Shown one piece after another: positions 59,386 through 64,000 of a DNA stretch of 64,000 nt. Origin of the DNA: Strongylocentrotus droebachiensis (taxonomy: Eukaryota; Echinodermata; Echinoidea; Camarodonta; Strongylocentrotidae); assembly GCA_035222895.1 (NCBI GenBank), contig JAVYIG010000319.1, forward strand, positions 62,001-126,000. Reading direction: 5' to 3'. The notes below the pieces were generated by a model, which was not told the DNA's origin, ran no database searches, and was given only the letters and a program-made list of their open reading frames with translations. Made by a program: the position numbers and the translations under genes. The first letter of the stretch is position 1. Every line of letters starts with the position of its first letter.

Positions 59386-60433
59386 GTGACAAAGTAAAAT
59401 TACACGTAAAACATTATGCATGGTAGCATTATGGTAGTAAAATTGGAATTCTTTTGTACATATGATATATAATTGTGCTTCAACAACCTTGGCAAATTGC
59501 TTGGTACATATACAGAAATTAGAATTGTATTACCATATTTGCAATAATTACTATATTTGCGTAATGACATTCATCTACCAAATCATAAATGAAGTATTAC
59601 AATGAATTTTTCCTTTTTTAAATATATGTCTGGACTCTGAAGGTTGGTGTAGACTAGAAAATGAGGATGATGGTCACTCTTTGAATAGATATTATTAACT
59701 TTCACCTTTCTTTATCCCTCATGCTTGATCTGATGCGTAATGCCATAATGCGTGATTCAAACTATACAGCTATTCATAGGAAAGCAACACAATGGATTTA
59801 GGGCACAAACCCACGTTGGATTCTTGCTTAAGTCCAGGTGAATGCTATTTTTATCACAATGGCAGGATCATGCACACTTAATTGGAGTTGAAAGAAGGTG
59901 TTGAATCAAATTACGCTTTAAAGTGAAGTCATTATATCTAGGAACAATGAGTAAGTTATGAAGGGTGCATACTACCATTACAGAAGCAATATATCCATAT
60001 ATTATGATATATATATTATGATATATATATTATTATAACATTATTATACTCAAAAACTTAATAAATCGGTCAAGGAGTGGTAGAACATTTGACAATCAAG
60101 TCTGTAAATTTTACAAGCAAAGAAATTAGTTTAACTATTTTCGCCAGTATTCCCAAACTCACTCAATGGGCAGTAGATACAATAACAGTTATCAAGTCTA
60201 AAAATCTGACATGCTTAAAAAAGGTTCTTTCCATGAGTGGGGCACATATCCCCTTTGCCCCCTTGAGATTCACTACTTGTTTTTGCACGAATACCTGCAC
60301 ATTGTCTCTCTCCAAGTGCGTGCCATCCAAGGTATGTTGACATCTTAAGCTCACCTGTGACTCAAAAGGTCTTCATTGCTTTAGAGGATCAGACAACCTA
60401 TACACAGACTGAGATCGATCATCTGTCTACGCT
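59386..60433. other. Non-coding stretch, no gene seen
   Basis: Overlapping frames on both strands at 60077-60354 lack domains. TATATATTATGA repeats lie near 59996-60035. Confidence 0.45.
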
Positions 60434-60493
60434 GAGAGCCATAAGGGTGTTAACGCTGGGTGAGTGTATAAGAGTTGAACACCCTTCTGGCTG
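60434..60493. repeat. ~60-bp palindrome (GAGCCAGAAGGG family), best-paired copy
   Basis: Left arm GAGAGCCATAAGGGTGTTAA, right arm GTTGAACACCCTTCTGGCT. A half-copy (GGAGCCAGAAGGACATTAAA) follows 25 bp later at 60519. Confidence 0.7.
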
Positions 60494-61929
60494 TAACACA
60501 CAATACTGCCTGCAGTGGGAGCCAGAAGGACATTAAATATGTGTTTAAGTATATAACATGACACTCGTCTCACTGGCCCTCAGCAGATAGTATGCGGATC
60601 AACGGCTGAGACACAATAACAAAGTGGGACTACGATAAGTGCACTTTCTTGGTATATGGAAGCTGCACTGCTGCAGAGATTTCAAATACCCAAAATTTCC
60701 CTTACACTGAATGTTTTAGGTCCCATTGCCAGCTGCAAAATCAAATAGTACTTCTGTAAAGCAATATTGCATGTCTGAATTTTCTCTAAATTAAAGTTCA
60801 ATCATTAAGTCAAGCAAAAAATACTCATTCTCTATATTTATATTGTCCAAAGAAAACATAATCAAGCATTTACTCTTTTGTTTGAACAGTTATAGCTCAA
60901 TAGTTATCAAATGATAATAGTTTGAAATATTACTATTTTGAAATAAGAGCAATATTAAAGAGCAGTGTCTTTCCTCAACAGAATATCAAAACATCCAAAT
61001 CAAGCACATATAAATTCTAATAACTTCAATCTAAGCTGCAACTTAAAGTAGACCAACAAATATTACTCATCTGCAGAGAGCCATGTACATGTTAATGTAT
61101 ATCAGTTAAAATGCCCTTCTGCCTCTAAGTGGAAAATTCCATGGCCTTCAGCCAGTCATTAAGGTCCCAGTTAGGTATGTCACAATGTACATGATATCCT
61201 CATCAAGGAGATTACACATGAAGTAAGTGCATTTGCCCACCAGTAATGGGATACATAGAGCACATATTTATCTACCCTGAAGATAGCACATATTTACTAG
61301 CCTGGAGATTATACATTATACTGCTGTATGCAGACTACAAACAATACAGTCATAATTTGGCAGTGAAAAATACCTACATTTTTCCCTAGCTCTGTTATCA
61401 TCTGGTTTATATAACTTTGCCACAAGGCAGTACATCAAATCCAATGTTCATGGTTAGATTTTTGTTCAAAATGAACAATATTGCAGGTTTTGTGAAATCA
61501 ATATAAGGCCTAATGAAAATGATGCTTAGTTTCTCATTGTGAGTTTTCAAAACTGAGCAAGAGAACAGTTATCTGAGCTCTGTGTTAATTTGATTACATT
61601 TTGTATCCAGATGAATGATGTGCATATACTTATATGGAGACAATCTCTCAATGTGTTGCCAATTTAAAGGATTTTAAAGCTTATTTTCCTTTTTCAAAAC
61701 TCCTAGCATCAAATGCGATATAGTCATGAAAGAAAATTGGATGTAGTGTGTGCAGAAGATTTTTTCCTTTCTACTCATGTATCTGGTATATTTTTTAGAG
61801 CTCTGAATCATAAGTTATTGAACCAAGCCACAAAATGTGGAATAATTATTGCAAAAGGTTTAATGCCCTTCTGGCTCCCAACAGGCAATATGTAGGCTAC
61901 AATATTATATCAGTGACCTCTGAAATATC
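60494..61929. other. Non-coding stretch with two more palindrome copies
   Basis: 61076-61126 (GAGAGCCATGTACATGTTAA with AGTTAAAATGCCCTTCTGCC) is a full copy; 61860-61878 (TTTAATGCCCTTCTGGCTCC) is a right arm alone. No gene is seen. Confidence 0.5.
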
Positions 61930-62775
61930 TATGTCTACAAAGCTATCCACAACCAAGCCCCCTCATACCTACAGAACCTCATCTCACTCCGATCCTCATT
62001 AGCTTCTTCTGCATCTCGACGTTTACGCTCCCATGCTACTGCCCACCTTCAACTGCTACCTGGACCTCGCACCTCGCACCAAGACACGCTACGGAGACCG
62101 CTCATTTACAGTTATTGCCCCCAAGTTATGGAATATTCTCCCCATTTATATACGAGAAGCCCCTACATTAGAATCATTTAAGTCTCTCCTGAAAACCCAC
62201 CTCTTTCCATAACTGTGATTACCCTCCCTCTCCCCAAGTTATTTATTTTAAGCGTACTTAATACTACCTTGCAGTTTAATGATATTGTAATTTCTATTGC
62301 ATAATGTTGTATTTAAGATTTAAGATGCATAATTATTACATTGAATGTAATAATTTGTATATAGGTTGTATTTGAATATTTCACATGGTTTATGATAATT
62401 CTGATTCCATATCTGGTTTATTTATAATTTCAATCAATTTTGATGCAGTCCTTATTTTGCAGTTTAATGATATTGCAGTTTATTGATATTGTAATTTCTG
62501 TTGCATAATGTTGTATGATATGTATTTTGAGATGCAAAATTCTTATATTGAATGTATAGTTTGCATTTAAGTTGTATTTTCATATATCATATGGTTTATT
62601 ATAATTCTGAGTCCATATCTGGTTTATTAATATATATTTCAATCAATTTCGATGCGACCTTATTTTGAGTAATGTCATATTCTTCACTTTCCTTCCTTAT
62701 CCTTTCTTCTTTCTCGCGCTTAGAAACATTGTATTAAGCGCATTATAAATGTAATGTATTATTATTATTATTATG
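61930..62775 (+). mobile_element. L2/CR1-like retrotransposon 3' end with (ATT)n tail
   Basis: The plus strand encodes YVYKAIHNQAPSYLQNLISL, then after a frame break TRYGDRSFTVIAPKLWNILP and REAPTLESFKSLLKTHLFP followed by a stop. These are the conserved C-terminal blocks of L2/CR1-clade reverse transcriptases (YKxLHxxAPxYL, RSFxxxAPxLWNxLP, SFKxxLKTHLF). The 3' region contains two ~200-bp diverged direct repeats (ATATTGTAATTTCT(A/G)TTGCA) and ends AAGCGCATTATAAATGTAAT then (ATT)n at 62757-62774, the typical L2 ending. Confidence 0.8.
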
Positions 62776-62802
62776 TCAAAATACCTTTTCTAGTCAATCG
62801 AG

Positions 62803-63245
62803 GCCCACCTACACATGGGCTACATGATGGGCTACATGTATGGCCTGTACTATATGGTCCTACAGCTTGTATTAAATTCTGGCCGGTATCCCATTTCAAC
62901 CCGAAGTGCCCCCTCTCCGAAAGTACATGATTGATGAGTTCAGTTGACGAGTGTTACTACCAATGAGATAATGATGGTGGTGACACAATCCACTAGGGGG
63001 CACTCTTAGGGGGCACACTTAGGGGCCCACTAACACATGGGCTACATGTATGGGCTACATGTATGGTCTGTACTATATGGTCCTACAGCTTGTATTGAAT
63101 TCTGGCCGGTATCCCATTTCAACCCGAAGTGCCCCTTCTCCACAAGTACATAATTAATGAGTTCAGTTGACGAGTGTTACTACCAATGTGATAATGATGG
63201 TGGCGACACAATCCACAAGGGGGCACTCTTAGAGTCAATGAAACA
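62803..63245. repeat. Tandem duplication, 223-bp period
   Basis: Two units share TATATGGTCCTACAGCTTGT, TCTGGCCGGTATCCCATTTC, TTCAGTTGACGAGTGTTACT and AGGGGGCACTCTTAG with few differences. Short GGGCTACATGTAT repeats sit at each unit start. Confidence 0.9.
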
Positions 63246-64000
63246 TCTTAAATGTTCCAATGGGATGAGGAAGTCGATAGTTCGGGGAGACGTCAACAAG
63301 AAGGAGAAAGGCAAAGAAAGGGAAAGGTTTAAAAAGAGGGAAAAGGGGAGATCAAATGTAGGCTCTTAAATAAAAACAAACCTTTAGTAATCTAACTTCA
63401 TGTTTGATAGATCTATGTATTTGTGTTTTCAGGAACTAAAAATATCAAGCTTTCCTATGATGTGTAAAAATTATAATCTACTCAAGTGGAAACATATTTA
63501 ATGCAATCACATTACAAGTCAAAGCAACATCTTTAGATAATAACCCTTATTGCCATTTTTGAAAGGAAATAAAACACCTTGCAAAATTTAGAAATATTAC
63601 TGCTTACACTGGAGGTGAAAACAAATCAGCTCCTATTCATTTTCCTCTATGATACGATCTGTGCTGTGGCATAGCTTTTAGACATTTACTGTTCGTGCAA
63701 ATAAGACCTTTAGATGAGAGGATAAAAAAGATGGAGATACAAAGAAAGAGAGAGAGAGAGAGAAAGTAAGAGAATGAAAGAGAGAGAAAGAGTTAGAGCA
63801 AAAGAAAGAGAGATAGAAAGAGAGAGAGAGAGAAAGAGAGAGAGAGATAGAGAGATAGATAGAGAGATCGGGATGCAGTTCTTTTATGAATTGAATGTAT
63901 GTTTTTTTCTCACCCATTATACACTCAATTCATCTTCGGATGCTATAACTTAAATTTGAAATCTATGTAAGATGTGAACACCTTAGAGAAAAACAAAACA
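63246..64000. other. Non-coding end of window with a (GA)n tract
   Basis: A (GA)n purine tract with ATAG interruptions occupies 63741-63870. No gene is seen before the edge. Confidence 0.6.

Overview
The window reads as intron-rich animal nuclear DNA, most likely from a marine deuterostome such as a sea urchin. The evidence is AT-rich non-coding sequence with very sparse exons, GT-AG junctions, a tRNA-derived SINE, several non-LTR retrotransposon 3' ends, many MITEs and abundant microsatellites. There are no operons, bacterial genes or CRISPR arrays. The species is inferred from general character only.

The only host gene I can support is on the minus strand. Three exons encode the cytoplasmic N-terminal region of an ERG-type (KCNH2/6/7, Kv11, seizure) voltage-gated potassium channel: the last part of the PAS domain (37992-38174), the linker beginning with the FRLKLP motif (about 28577-28910), and the linker exon with the DSDL-RYR signature that ends with VTQ just before S1 (20756-20986). 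The splice phases agree with what I recall of human KCNH2. The transmembrane and pore exons should lie beyond the left edge and the first two exons beyond the right edge; I find neither here. The last exon carries an apparent one-base frameshift in an A-run.

Region by region: 1-1.3 kb is a GC-rich repeat with a 276-bp tandem duplication. 1.3-20.4 kb is non-coding, with tandem duplications, GA/CT tracts, non-LTR tails and a 184-bp MITE. 20.4-21.1 kb holds the last ERG exon flanked on both sides by diverged copies of parts of itself. 21.1-28.5 kb is the intron with a composite DNA-transposon-like repeat (23-25 kb) and a TIR-bounded element (27.9-28.5 kb). The latter contains four stem-loops and two purine motifs that look like histone mRNA 3' processing signals. 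28.6-38.2 kb holds the linker exon, a long intron with five MITE or foldback elements, and the PAS exon. 38.2-64 kb is upstream intron or intergenic sequence with tandem duplications, a CpG-rich segment near 45.2-45.7 kb, retrotransposon fragments near 50.7 and 62 kb, and a SINE at 52.2 kb.

The most interesting signals are the partial ERG-exon copies whose differences are largely synonymous, the histone-3'-end-like hairpin array inside an ERG intron, a dispersed ~60-bp palindrome family, a repeat with spaced nuclear-receptor half-sites, and a TTAA-flanked MITE containing a small Cys/His ORF.
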